A DNA stretch of 64,000 nucleotides from Brevundimonas vesicularis (GTDB taxonomy: Bacteria; Pseudomonadota; Alphaproteobacteria; Caulobacterales; Caulobacteraceae), in assembly GCF_027105095.1 (NCBI RefSeq), contig NZ_CP114278.1, forward strand, positions 2,764,501 through 2,828,500, given 5' to 3'. Each line of letters starts with the position of its first letter. Position 1 is the stretch's first letter. Below the pieces are notes generated by a model. It did not search any database, was not told where the DNA came from, and saw only the letters and a list, made by a program, of their open reading frames with translations. Positions 23,578-32,480 of the stretch are shown piece after piece. The translations under genes were made by a program, and so were the position numbers.

Positions 23578-24375
23578 ATGGGCCTGATCACCGAAGAGAA
23601 GCGGGGCGCGATCCTGATCTGGACGCTGGATCGCGAGGCGCGGCTGAACGCCCTGCCCGATCTGGGCGACGGCGACGAGGTCGCGGCGGCGTGCGAGCGG
23701 GTCAACGCCGATCCGTCGATCCGCTGCGTGGTCCTGACCGGCGCCGGGCGGGCATTCTCGGCCGGCGGCGATCTGACGGCGATGCGGGACGGGCGCGACT
23801 TGTTCGAGGGCTCGGGCGCGGCGATCCGCGAACGCTATCGCCGCGTCGTGCACCGGATCGTGCGGTCGCTGTATGGGCTTGAGGTTCCGCTGATCGCCGC
23901 CGTCAACGGGCCGGCGATGGGGCTGGGCTGCGATATCGCGGGGCTCGGGGACATCCGCATCGCGTCTGAGCGCGCCAGCTTCGGCGTGCCCTTCCTGAAG
24001 CTGGGCATCATTCCCGGCGACGGCGGGTCCTGGCTGCTGCCGCGCAACATCGGCTATGCTCGCGCCGCCGAACTGCTGTTCACCGCCCGATCCATCGACG
24101 CCGCCACGGCGGCCGAATGGGGGCTGGTCAATCGCGTGGTCGCGCACGACGACCTGATGACCGAGGCCTTGGCTACCGCCGCCCAGGTCGCGGCCCAACC
24201 GCCCCAGGCCCTGCGCATGGCCAAGACCCTGCTGCGCCAAGGCCGCGACACGACCTTCGACCAGATGCTGGAGATGTCGGCGGCCATGCAGGCGCTCGCC
24301 CACCTGACCGAGGACCATCAGGAAGGCGTCGCCGCCGTGCTGGAAAAGCGGCCCGGCGATTTCAAAGGAAACTGA
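23578..24375 (+). CDS. Enoyl-CoA hydratase/isomerase family protein
   Basis: 265 residues of the crotonase fold. Oxyanion-hole segments are visible: GAGRAFSAGGDLTAM near residue 60 and NGPAMGLGCDIAGLGDIRIAS near 105-125. The following FGVPFLKLGIIPGDGGSWLLPR has Gly-Asp where classical hydratases carry the second catalytic Glu, so the exact reaction (hydration, isomerisation or other CoA chemistry) is open. Stands alone on the plus strand; convergent with the ABC operon. Confidence 0.88.
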   Translation: MGLITEEKRGAILIWTLDREARLNALPDLGDGDEVAAACERVNADPSIRCVVLTGAGRAFSAGGDLTAMRDGRDLFEGSGAAIRERYRRVVHRIVRSLYGLEVPLIAAVNGPAMGLGCDIAGLGDIRIASERASFGVPFLKLGIIPGDGGSWLLPRNIGYARAAELLFTARSIDAATAAEWGLVNRVVAHDDLMTEALATAAQVAAQPPQALRMAKTLLRQGRDTTFDQMLEMSAAMQALAHLTEDHQEGVAAVLEKRPGDFKGN

Positions 24376-24398
24376 AACGGGGCCGCTGATCCGACGTC

Positions 24399-25403
24399 TT
24401 ATTTCGTCTTCATGGCCTGGTTCGGCCCGACGCCGGCGGCGACCGCGCGTTTGGCCCCGGCGGTCTCGCCCGGCTTCATGAACTTGACCAACACCCGCTG
24501 ACCGATCAGCAGGGGCGCATCGCCGGCCGAGGCGACGACTTCCACCACCCGCTCATCGCTGCGCTGCGACGGATCGTCAGAGGCCAGTTTGCGTGCGCCG
24601 AACACGGCGGCCCGACGCATGACGGCGCCGATATAGACCTTGCTGGCGTCGCCCTCGGGGCTGATTTCGACGGCCTGACCGTCGGTCAGGTTCGGCAGGT
24701 CGCTCTCGACCACCTCGGCACGGACGATGCGCGGCGCGTCGGGCTCGAGGTCGAACATGTTGGAGACGTTCAGGGTCGAGGCGCCGGCGCCGGGGTTGGC
24801 GTAGCGGCGTACGATCCGGCCGCTGGTCGGGGCGCGGATGACCGTCAGTTCCTGATTGTAGCGGGCCTGATCCAACTGTGCCCGCGCGGTCTGGACGGCG
24901 GCGACCTGCGACCCGAGACGGGCCTGGGCGGTGGCGACGGCGTCCTGGGCCTGGTCCATGCGCTGGGCGGCGACGAAGTTGGTGGCGACCAGTCGTTGCA
25001 GACGCTCCTGCTCGCGCTGAGCGGTGCGGATGTCGACGCGGATCTGGGTCAGCTGGCTTTCGGCCTGGCTGACGGCGGCGGCGGCGGCCTGTACCGCCAG
25101 ACGCGCCTCGTCGTCTTCCTGACGGGCCAGGATCTGACCGGCGACCACGCGATCGCCTTCCTGAACCAGGACGTCACGGACGATACCGCCGCGACGGGCC
25201 GCGATCTGGATGATGCCGCCCTCGACGTCGACCTTGCCGTTGGCGATGGCCGCATAGGGGCTGTCGACCTTAGTCGCCGCCGCCTTTTCCTGCTCGGCCT
25301 TCTTGGTCTTGGCGGCGGACTGGAACAGCATGAAGCCGACCGCCAGCACGATCACAAGCAGCAGGCCGATCCAGGTGCGTTTTTTCTTCAGAAAGCCGGG
25401 CAT
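24399..25403 (-). CDS. HlyD-family adaptor of an ABC exporter (DevB-like)
   Basis: 334 residues: an N-terminal membrane anchor (IGLLLVIVLAVGFMLFQSA), a biotinyl-lipoyl-like half (IAARRGGIVRDVLVQEGDRVVAG), a ~100-residue coiled-coil hairpin rich in Ala/Gln (QAAAAAVSQAESQLTQIRVD), the second lipoyl half (VIRAPTSGRIVRRYANPG) and a beta-barrel. It would bridge the inner-membrane ABC transporter to the outer membrane or periplasm. It is last in an operon with the permease and ATPase; no dedicated outer-membrane gene is adjacent. Confidence 0.9.
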   Translation of the reverse strand: MPGFLKKKRTWIGLLLVIVLAVGFMLFQSAAKTKKAEQEKAAATKVDSPYAAIANGKVDVEGGIIQIAARRGGIVRDVLVQEGDRVVAGQILARQEDDEARLAVQAAAAAVSQAESQLTQIRVDIRTAQREQERLQRLVATNFVAAQRMDQAQDAVATAQARLGSQVAAVQTARAQLDQARYNQELTVIRAPTSGRIVRRYANPGAGASTLNVSNMFDLEPDAPRIVRAEVVESDLPNLTDGQAVEISPEGDASKVYIGAVMRRAAVFGARKLASDDPSQRSDERVVEVVASAGDAPLLIGQRVLVKFMKPGETAGAKRAVAAGVGPNQAMKTK

Positions 25404-25437
25404 TGGCGTGTCGTCCTAAGGGAAATCGTCGTGTCGG

Positions 25438-26193
25438 TTAGTGGGACGCCAGGATGGCGTTCGGATCGGGGATGCGGCGCTGGTCGTCCAGGATCTTGCC
25501 GTCCTCGATATGGATGACCCGGTCGGCCCAGGCCTCCAGGCGCGGATCGTGGGTCACGCAGATGACGGCGGCGCCGTGTTCGGTGGCGGCGCGGCGCAGC
25601 AGCTTGATGACCACTTGGCCGTTCTCGCCGTCCAGGGCCGAGGTCGGTTCGTCGGCGAACAGGATCTTGGGATCCTTGGCCAAGGCGCGGGCGATGGCGA
25701 CGCGCTGCTTTTCACCGCCGGACAGGGCCGCCGGCCGCTGATGCAGGCGGTGACCCAGGCCGACCTCTTCAAGGGCGATCGTGGCGCGCTTCTTGGCCTG
25801 GCCCGCGGTCAGCCCCTGGAACTTCAGCACCGTCTCGACCTGCTGCAACGCCGTCAGCGACGGGAACAGGTTGAAGCCCTGGAAGATGAAGCCGCAGTTA
25901 TCCAGGCGGAACTTGTCGATCCGGCCCGAGGACAGCTTCCACAGATCGTCGACGTCCAGCGCATCCACCCGGCCCTCTTCGGGCTTCAGCAAGCCCGACA
26001 GGGCTGCGATCAGGGTGGACTTGCCCGAGCCGGAGGGCCCCATGACCATGGTCAGGTCGCCATGCCGCGCATCGAAATCGACGCCCTTCAGCACATCCAC
26101 CCAGGCCTTGCCGGACTTGAACCGCTTGACCAGGCTTTTGGCCTCGATGGCGAAGTCGCCGTGCTTGCCGTGAACCTTTGTATGAACGTTCAT
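25438..26193 (-). CDS. ABC transporter ATP-binding protein (DevA/MacB-like)
   Basis: 251 residues. Walker A GPSGSGKST, Q-loop in GFIFQGFNLFP, signature LSGGEKQRVAIARA, Walker B ILFADEPTSALD and switch His in CVTHDPRL are all intact. The GFIFQGFNLFPSLT stretch and the context place it in the MacB/DevA/LolD group. The ATG at 26193 overlaps the permease stop (ATGA). Powers export by the neighbouring permease. Confidence 0.95.
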   Translation of the reverse strand: MNVHTKVHGKHGDFAIEAKSLVKRFKSGKAWVDVLKGVDFDARHGDLTMVMGPSGSGKSTLIAALSGLLKPEEGRVDALDVDDLWKLSSGRIDKFRLDNCGFIFQGFNLFPSLTALQQVETVLKFQGLTAGQAKKRATIALEEVGLGHRLHQRPAALSGGEKQRVAIARALAKDPKILFADEPTSALDGENGQVVIKLLRRAATEHGAAVICVTHDPRLEAWADRVIHIEDGKILDDQRRIPDPNAILASH

Positions 26194-27362
26194 CGCAGCA
26201 GGTCCGCCGGTTGGCTGTTCTTGAGGATGCCCAGCGACAGCAGGCCGGACACCATGGCGATGGCGATCAGGCCGATGCCGACGATGATCAGCAGCGACAG
26301 CGGCAGGGCGATGATCACCGCCCCCATCATCGCCAGCAGCGACACCAGCCAGGTCAGGACGATGGCCGCGATGACGCCGACGACGCCAACCCAGAAGCTG
26401 AGCTCGACCACGATCCGACGCAACGACCCCATGCTGACGCCCAGGGCCCGCAGAGAGGCGAACTCCTTGATGTTGGCCATGATGGCGCCGCGCAGGGTCT
26501 GCCAGGTGATGGCCACGCCGATGATGATCCCCAGCACGACGCAGCCGCCGATGATGATGACCAGGATGCCTTCCTCGAACATGGCGCCGGCGTTGGCGTC
26601 GGCCAGTTGCTGCTTGGTCCACGCCTTCCACTGACCGGCGCCCATGGCGTTCAGCTGGGCCACCACGATGGGCGCGCGGGCCGGATCACGCAGCTTGACC
26701 ATCAACGGACCGACGCGCGGACCGGTGTCGGCCTGGCCCAGCATCCGCAGGGTGTCGCGCGACATGACCACGCCCGGCTGCATCATATTGGGATAGCCGC
26801 GCGTCACGCCGACGACGGTGACGGTCTGGCCGTTGTACAGAGCCTTGTCGCCCAGCTTCACGCCCAGGGTCGTCAGGGCCGTCTCGTCGACCGCCACGGT
26901 GTAGGGTTGGCGCAGCGCGTCGACCAGTTCCTGCGAATAGTCGGTCGGGATAGTCACCGAGCCGGGACGGGTGTCGATGATGCTGGCCTGGACGAACTTC
27001 TGACGCGGCGCGCCCTGCGACGCATTGTCCGCCTGGCTCTTGGTCGGGTCGACGTTCTTGATGTTCTGGAAGGTGCCGCCGGCACCGTCCAGCGGCATGA
27101 CCTCGACCACCTCAGGGTGGTTGTAGGCTAAGGGGATGAAACGGCGTGGCACGCCCGACGGTCCGCCGATCAGGCTCTTGGCGCCGGGCTGCATGATGAA
27201 GATGTCGGCGTTCGACCGTTCGATGGTCGCGGTGAATCCCTTGCCGATGCCGATGAAGACGCCGGTCATCGCCAGGACCAGAAGCCCGGACAGGGCCAGG
27301 GCCATGACCGCCGCCATATAGCGGCGCCACTCGAACAGCAGTGTTGATAGCGCAAGCGACAT
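26190..27362 (-). CDS. ABC transporter permease, FtsX-type (DevC-like)
   Basis: 390 residues: one N-terminal helix (~20-42), a ~220-residue periplasmic MacB-like domain, then three helices (~265-290, ~318-345, ~355-385), the usual MacB/DevC four-helix topology. SFASLRALGVSMGSLRRIV-like coupling helix follows the second helix (here KEFASLRALG). Encoded first in the permease-ATPase-adaptor operon. DevABC systems export glycolipids or lipophilic compounds; the substrate here is unknown. Confidence 0.92.
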   Translation of the reverse strand: MSLALSTLLFEWRRYMAAVMALALSGLLVLAMTGVFIGIGKGFTATIERSNADIFIMQPGAKSLIGGPSGVPRRFIPLAYNHPEVVEVMPLDGAGGTFQNIKNVDPTKSQADNASQGAPRQKFVQASIIDTRPGSVTIPTDYSQELVDALRQPYTVAVDETALTTLGVKLGDKALYNGQTVTVVGVTRGYPNMMQPGVVMSRDTLRMLGQADTGPRVGPLMVKLRDPARAPIVVAQLNAMGAGQWKAWTKQQLADANAGAMFEEGILVIIIGGCVVLGIIIGVAITWQTLRGAIMANIKEFASLRALGVSMGSLRRIVVELSFWVGVVGVIAAIVLTWLVSLLAMMGAVIIALPLSLLIIVGIGLIAIAMVSGLLSLGILKNSQPADLLR

Positions 27363-27576
27363 CGTCGTCGATAAACCCCCGGTACTTGCGCCTATCTGAC
27401 CGTGCGCCTCCTCACCGCCAAGTTAAATCGGGGTAAGGCTTGTGAAGAGGTGTCATTGCGGGTTCGAAATCAGGGGATTAAGGGCGATACAGCCTCTTGG
27501 CGTCAGCCCTGTGTTGACGCTAGTTACAACATAACAGATGGGACAGGCCGTCCCACGCTCTGGGAAACACGCCTTC

Positions 27577-29670
27577 ATGTCCTTGCCCTCGCTTCGTCTC
27601 ACCGCCTCTCTGGCCGCGCTCGGCGCCGCCACCGCCGTCCTGTCCGCGCCTGCGACCTCCGCCCGCGCCGACGAGGGCATGTGGACCTTCGACAACTTCC
27701 CCATCGCCACGGTGAACGAGAAGTACGGCACCAACATCGACCAGGCCTGGCTGGACAGCGTGCGCAACGCTGCTGTCCGCCTGCAAGGCTGCTCGGCCTC
27801 GCTGGTGTCGAACGAAGGCCTGGTGCTGACCAACCACCACTGCGTCGTGTCGTGCGTGCAAGACCTGTCCACGGCCCAGAACGACTACGTCAAGAACGGC
27901 TGGATGCCCGCCACCCGCGAGGAAGAGAAGAAGTGCCCCGGCCAGACGGCCGAAATCCTGACGGACATCACTGACGTCACCGATCGGGTCGTCGGCGCCG
28001 GCGCCGGTCTTGAGGGCGCCGCCTTCGTCCAGGCCCGCGCCGCCGAGATCGACAAAATCCAGAAAGAGACCTGCGGCGACGATCAGAAACTGACCTGCCA
28101 GGTCATCAGCTTCTACCGCGGCGGTCAGTACAAGCTCTACAAGTTCCGCAAGTATGACGACGTGCGCCTGGTCTTTGCGCCCGAGTTCCAGGCGGCCTTC
28201 TTCGGCGGCGACCCGGACAACTTCAACTTCCCGCGCTACGCTCTGGATGCCGGCTTCCTGCGCATCTACGAGGACGGCAAGCCGGTCGCCACGCCGAACC
28301 ACCTGACCTGGAACGCCAATGCGCCCAAGGAAGGCGACGTCACCTTCGTCGCCGGCAACCCCGGCTCGACCCAGCGCCTGCTGACGTTGGCCCAGTTAGA
28401 GGCGCTGCGCGACCAGCAACTGCCCATCACCCTGATCCAGTCGTCGGAACTGCGCGGCCGTCTGCTGGAATATTCGACCACCGGCGAAGAGGCCAAGCGC
28501 GTCTCGGTCGATCCGATCTTTGGTCTGGAGAACAGCTTCAAGGTCTATTACGGCCAGCAGGGCGCCCTGACCGACCCGGCCTTCATGGCCACCAAGCGCC
28601 GCGAGGAGCAGGAGCTGCGCCAGCGCGTCGCCGCCGACCCGGCCCTGGCGCAACGCATCGGCGATCCGTGGGCCGATCTGGAGCGCGCCTCGACCGCCCA
28701 GCGCGACCTCTATCTGCCCTATCGCCAGCTGGAATCGGCGGCCGGTCAGCGCTCGTCGCTCTACAGCTACGCCAAGGCCATCGTCCGCGCCTCCAAGGAA
28801 CGCGCCAAGCCCATCGCTGAACGCCGCGCCGGCTATTCGGATGCCGACATCGCCTCGCTGGGGCGTCGCCTGGCGACCGAGACGCCGATCTCGACCGACC
28901 TGGAGAAGATCTATCTCGACTTCTGGCTGTCCAAGACCCGCGAATATCTGACGGTCGACAATGCGAACGTGAAGGCGCTGCTGGGGAAGGAAAGCCCCGA
29001 GCAGATCGCGGAGCGTCTGGTCGACGGCACGCGTCTGGCCGATCCCGCCTTCCGCGCCCAGGCCCTGGCCATGACGCCGGAGCAACTGGCCGCTTCGGGC
29101 GACCCGCTGATCCAGTTCGTCCTGGCCAATGACGATGCGGCCCAGGCGGTCCGCACCCAGTGGGAATCGGCCGTGTCCGGCCCGACCGGCCGCGCCGGCG
29201 AAAAGATCGCCCAGGCCCGGTTCGCGGTTTACGGGACCAACCTGTACCCCGACGCGACCTTCAGCCTGCGCCTGTCCTACGGCCAGGTGAAGGGCTGGAC
29301 CTATCGCGGCGTGACGGTCGAACCCTTCACCCAGATCGGCGGCCTTTATGAGCGCAACACCGGCGCCGAGCCCTTCAACGCGGCCGAGGACTGGCTGGCG
29401 GCCGAGGGCAAGGTCAACAAGTCGACCGTCTATGACTTCGTCTCGACCAACGACATCATCGGCGGCAACTCGGGCTCGCCCGTGATCAACGCCAAGGGCG
29501 AAGTCATCGGCGCCGCCTTCGACGGCAACATCCACTCGCTGGGCGGCAGCTTCGGTTACGACCCCGAGCTGAACCGCACGGTGACGGTCTCGACCGCCGC
29601 CATCACCGAGGCCCTGCGCAACGTCTACAACCAGCCGCGCCTGCTGCGCGAACTGGGCGTGCGTCGCTAA
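27577..29670 (+). CDS. S46-family dipeptidyl-peptidase, DPP7-like
   Basis: 697 residues with a signal peptide cleaved near residue 31 (SARA/DEG). Periplasmic or surface serine exopeptidase releasing dipeptides from peptide N-termini. S46 signatures: EGMWTFDNFP at the mature N-terminus, LTNHHC with catalytic His (~88), FFGGDPDNFNFPRY with catalytic Asp, and GGNSGSPVINAKGE with the nucleophile Ser. Downstream the specificity position reads FDGN: Gly, as in hydrophobic-specific DPP7. ATG 27577 gives the correct signal peptide. Paralogous to the next gene. Confidence 0.92.
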   Translation: MSLPSLRLTASLAALGAATAVLSAPATSARADEGMWTFDNFPIATVNEKYGTNIDQAWLDSVRNAAVRLQGCSASLVSNEGLVLTNHHCVVSCVQDLSTAQNDYVKNGWMPATREEEKKCPGQTAEILTDITDVTDRVVGAGAGLEGAAFVQARAAEIDKIQKETCGDDQKLTCQVISFYRGGQYKLYKFRKYDDVRLVFAPEFQAAFFGGDPDNFNFPRYALDAGFLRIYEDGKPVATPNHLTWNANAPKEGDVTFVAGNPGSTQRLLTLAQLEALRDQQLPITLIQSSELRGRLLEYSTTGEEAKRVSVDPIFGLENSFKVYYGQQGALTDPAFMATKRREEQELRQRVAADPALAQRIGDPWADLERASTAQRDLYLPYRQLESAAGQRSSLYSYAKAIVRASKERAKPIAERRAGYSDADIASLGRRLATETPISTDLEKIYLDFWLSKTREYLTVDNANVKALLGKESPEQIAERLVDGTRLADPAFRAQALAMTPEQLAASGDPLIQFVLANDDAAQAVRTQWESAVSGPTGRAGEKIAQARFAVYGTNLYPDATFSLRLSYGQVKGWTYRGVTVEPFTQIGGLYERNTGAEPFNAAEDWLAAEGKVNKSTVYDFVSTNDIIGGNSGSPVINAKGEVIGAAFDGNIHSLGGSFGYDPELNRTVTVSTAAITEALRNVYNQPRLLRELGVRR

Positions 29671-29683
29671 GCTGAAAACGAAG

Positions 29684-29836
29684 AAGTCTCCTCCCCGCTG
29701 CGCGGGGAGGGGGACCGCGAACCGGTGGAGGGGCTCTTCACCACCGCATGATCGCCTGTAAAGTGCTTAAGAGCCCCTCCGTCACGACGCTGAAGAAGCG
29801 CCGCGCCACCTCCCCGCAAGGCGGGGAGGAGACTTA
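29684..29836. repeat. Nested palindromic repeat element between S46 paralogues
   Basis: Outer arms: a hairpin (CCTCCCCGC/GCGGGGAGG) preceded by GTCTCCT at 29685 and its mirror ending AGGAGAC at 29834. Inner arms: GGTGGAGGGGCTCTT at ~29723 and AAGAGCCCCTCC at ~29769. The whole ~150 bp can fold into a long cruciform. The outer arm recurs at 18000-18028. It resembles mobile REP/MITE-type intergenic repeats common in Caulobacteraceae. Confidence 0.65.
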
Positions 29837-29849
29837 AAGGACACCGCAC

Positions 29850-31928
29850 ATGCGCCCTCTTCTCCTCGCCTCCGCCGCCGTTCTCGCTGTCGCCGCCGCC
29901 TCTACGGCCAGCGCCGAGGAAGGCATGTGGACCTACGACAACTTCCCCATCGCCCGCGCCAACCAGACGCTGGGCACGAATATCGATCAGGCCTTCCTGG
30001 ATCGGGTGCGGCTGTCGTCAGTGAAGTTCGGCGGCTGTTCGGCGGGCGTGGTGTCGGGCCAGGGCCTGGTCATGACCAACAACCATTGCGTCGCCACCTG
30101 CGTGGCCAACCTGTCCACGCCGCAGCAGCAGTATGGCGAGACGGGCTTTACGCCCAAGACTCGCGAGGAAGAGCGCAAATGCCCCGGCGCCACGGCCGAG
30201 ATCCTGACCGACATCTCCGACGTCACAGAGCGGATGCACAAGGCCGGCGAAGGGCTTGAAGGTCAGGCCTTCACCCAGGCCCGCGAGGCCGAGGCCGGTC
30301 GGATCGAAACCGAAGCCTGCGGAGCCGATCCCAATATCCGCTGCCAGGTCGTCAGCCTGTACCGGGGCGGCCAGTTCAAACTCTACAAATACCGCAAATA
30401 CAGCGATGTGCGCCTGGCCTGGGCGCCGGAAGACCGCGCCGCGACCTTCGGCGGCGATCTGGACAACTTCTCCTTCCCGCGCTTCGCCATCGATGCCGCC
30501 TTCATCCGCCTGTACGAGGACGGCAAGCCGGTCGAGACACCGATCCACTTCGCCTGGAACGCCGACAAGCCGACCGAGGGCGAGGCCGTCTTCATCACCG
30601 GCAATCCCGGCGCGACCCAGCGCCTGCTGACGATGGACCAGCTGGCCACCATCCGCGACGTGGTTCTGCCGCTGGATCAGTTGATCGCCTCGGAGCTGCG
30701 CGGCCGTCTGATCCGCTATTCCGAAGAGGGCGAGGACCAGGCCTTCATCGCCATGGACCCGATCGTCGGAGTGGAGAACACCTACAAGCGCGGTCTTGGC
30801 CGGATGCGCGCCCTGACCGACGCCCAGTTCATCCAGGCCAAGGCGGCGGCCGAGGTCGACTTCATGCAGCGCTACACCGCCGCCAACGGCAATGGTCCCG
30901 ATCCGTGGGGGGCGCTGGAAGCGGTCCAGCCCATCGCGCGCGAACTCTATGCGCCGACCGCCCTGCTGGAAGGCGGCACGGGCCTGGGCACCACCTCTGT
31001 CGCCGGCGGATCGCAGCTGTTCCAGTGGGCCAAGGCCATCGTGCGCGGCGCGCAGGAGCGGGCCAAGCCGTCGGACCAGCGTCTGGCCGAGTTCGCCGAC
31101 AGCCGCCTGCCCGGCGTCGAATCCGGTCTGTTCGCCGAACGACCCACCTATCCCGAGCTGGAGCAGATCCGGCTGGAATGGTGGCTGTCCAAGACGCGCG
31201 AATGGCTGACGGTGGACAGCCCCTACGTTCGCACCCTGCTCGGCAAGGAAAGCCCCGAAGCGTTGTCGGCCCGCGTCGTCTCGGGCACCAAACTGGCCGA
31301 TCCGGCCGTGCGTCGCGCCCTGTGGACCGGCGGCCTGGCGGCGGTTCAGGCGTCGGACGATCCGATGATCCAGTATGTGCTGTCGATCGACGCCGACGCC
31401 CGCGCCGTCCGCACGGAATGGGAGAATAAGGTCAAGGCCCCGACCGACCGCGCGTCGGAACAGCTGGCGGCCGCCCGCTTCGCCGCCTATGGCGACGCCG
31501 TCTATCCCGACGCCACCGGCACGCTGCGTCTGACCTATGGCAAGGTCGAAGGCTCGGACGTGCCCGGCCAGCGCTTCGGCGCCTTCACCACCTTCGCCGG
31601 CCTGTGGGACCGCGCCACCGGCGCCGAACCGTTCAAGGTCGCGCCCAAGCTGATGGCCGCCAAGGACCGGATCGATCCGAACGCGGTGATGGACATGGCC
31701 GTCTCGACCGACACGATCGGCGGGTCGTCCGGCTCGCCCGCGGTAAATGCCCGGGGCGAGATCATCGGGGCCAACTTCGACTCCACCGTCCTGACCCAGC
31801 GCAACGCCTATGGCTACGATCGCAACACCAACCGCAGCGTGATCGTCACAACCCAGGCCGTCACCGTGGCCCTGCGCGACGTTTATGGGATGGATCATCT
31901 GCTGACGGAGCTGGGCGTCAGCCGGTGA
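29850..31928 (+). CDS. S46-family dipeptidyl-peptidase, second paralogue
   Basis: 692 residues, signal peptide cleaved near residue 22 (ASA/EEG). Same order of motifs as the upstream paralogue: EGMWTYDNFP, MTNNHC with catalytic His (~79), FGGDLDNFSFPRF with Asp, GGSSGSPAVNARGE with Ser. The specificity position reads FDST: Ser, unlike Gly of DPP7 or Arg of DPP11, so it may prefer different side chains. AAAGGACACCGCAC precedes the ATG. The pair likely arose by duplication and provides dipeptides for growth on protein. The GNAT gene overlaps its stop. Confidence 0.9.
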   Translation: MRPLLLASAAVLAVAAASTASAEEGMWTYDNFPIARANQTLGTNIDQAFLDRVRLSSVKFGGCSAGVVSGQGLVMTNNHCVATCVANLSTPQQQYGETGFTPKTREEERKCPGATAEILTDISDVTERMHKAGEGLEGQAFTQAREAEAGRIETEACGADPNIRCQVVSLYRGGQFKLYKYRKYSDVRLAWAPEDRAATFGGDLDNFSFPRFAIDAAFIRLYEDGKPVETPIHFAWNADKPTEGEAVFITGNPGATQRLLTMDQLATIRDVVLPLDQLIASELRGRLIRYSEEGEDQAFIAMDPIVGVENTYKRGLGRMRALTDAQFIQAKAAAEVDFMQRYTAANGNGPDPWGALEAVQPIARELYAPTALLEGGTGLGTTSVAGGSQLFQWAKAIVRGAQERAKPSDQRLAEFADSRLPGVESGLFAERPTYPELEQIRLEWWLSKTREWLTVDSPYVRTLLGKESPEALSARVVSGTKLADPAVRRALWTGGLAAVQASDDPMIQYVLSIDADARAVRTEWENKVKAPTDRASEQLAAARFAAYGDAVYPDATGTLRLTYGKVEGSDVPGQRFGAFTTFAGLWDRATGAEPFKVAPKLMAAKDRIDPNAVMDMAVSTDTIGGSSGSPAVNARGEIIGANFDSTVLTQRNAYGYDRNTNRSVIVTTQAVTVALRDVYGMDHLLTELGVSR

Positions 31929-32434
31929 CGCCGATCGCCATACGCGCGGCGACGTCCGACGACGTCGCCGCGCTGCATCCGCTGATCGAGCGCGCCTATC
32001 GCGGCGATACCGCCAAGGCCGGCTGGACGCATGAGGCCGACCTGCTGTTCGATGATCGCACCAGCGCGGCGGAGCTGTCGGCCCTGATCGCCGATCCCGA
32101 CCGGGTCATCCTGCTGGCCCATCGCGACGGCGCGCTGATCGGCTGCGTTCAGGTCGCCCGCGCCGGCGAGGACCTGGCCTATCTCGGCATGCTGACGGTC
32201 GAGCCGACCTTGCAGGCGTCCGGCCTCGGCCGTCGTCTGCTCTCGGCCGCCGAAAGCGAGGCGATCGCGCGCTTCGGCGCGCGCCGCATGGAGATGACGG
32301 TCATCCACCGCCGGACCGAACTGATCGCCTGGTACGAACGACGCGGCTACGCCCCGACCGGCGAGACCCGCCCCTTCCCCGTCGATCCACCCCGGCCCGA
32401 GCTGGATTTCGTGGTGCTGGAAAAAGCGCTCTAG
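31925..32434 (+). CDS. GNAT-family N-acetyltransferase
   Basis: 169 residues starting at GTG 31925, which overlaps the peptidase stop (GTGA). GNAT core: IRAATSDDVAALHPLIERAY at the N-terminus, AYLGMLTVEPTLQASGLGRRLL (acetyl-CoA loop Q-x-x-G-x-G-R) near residue 85-100 and LIAWYERRGYAPTGETRPFP near the end. Substrate unknown. Coupling to the peptidase may be only positional. Confidence 0.88.
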   Translation: MTPIAIRAATSDDVAALHPLIERAYRGDTAKAGWTHEADLLFDDRTSAAELSALIADPDRVILLAHRDGALIGCVQVARAGEDLAYLGMLTVEPTLQASGLGRRLLSAAESEAIARFGARRMEMTVIHRRTELIAWYERRGYAPTGETRPFPVDPPRPELDFVVLEKAL

Positions 32435-32441
32435 CTACCCC

Positions 32442-32470
32442 TTGCAAAACGGACAGTCGTGTCCATTTAC
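32442..32470 (+). promoter_or_regulatory. Promoter with embedded palindrome, candidate TetR operator
   Basis: TTGCAA (32442-32447) and ATTTAC (32465-32470) are spaced 17 bases. Between them lies GGACA-GTCG-TGTCC (32451-32464), extending to a near-palindrome 32447-32468. The transcript would start only a few bases before the ATG at 32481. An operator inside the spacer suits autorepression by the TetR protein encoded next. Confidence 0.5.
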
Positions 32471-32480
32471 GCGCCTCACC

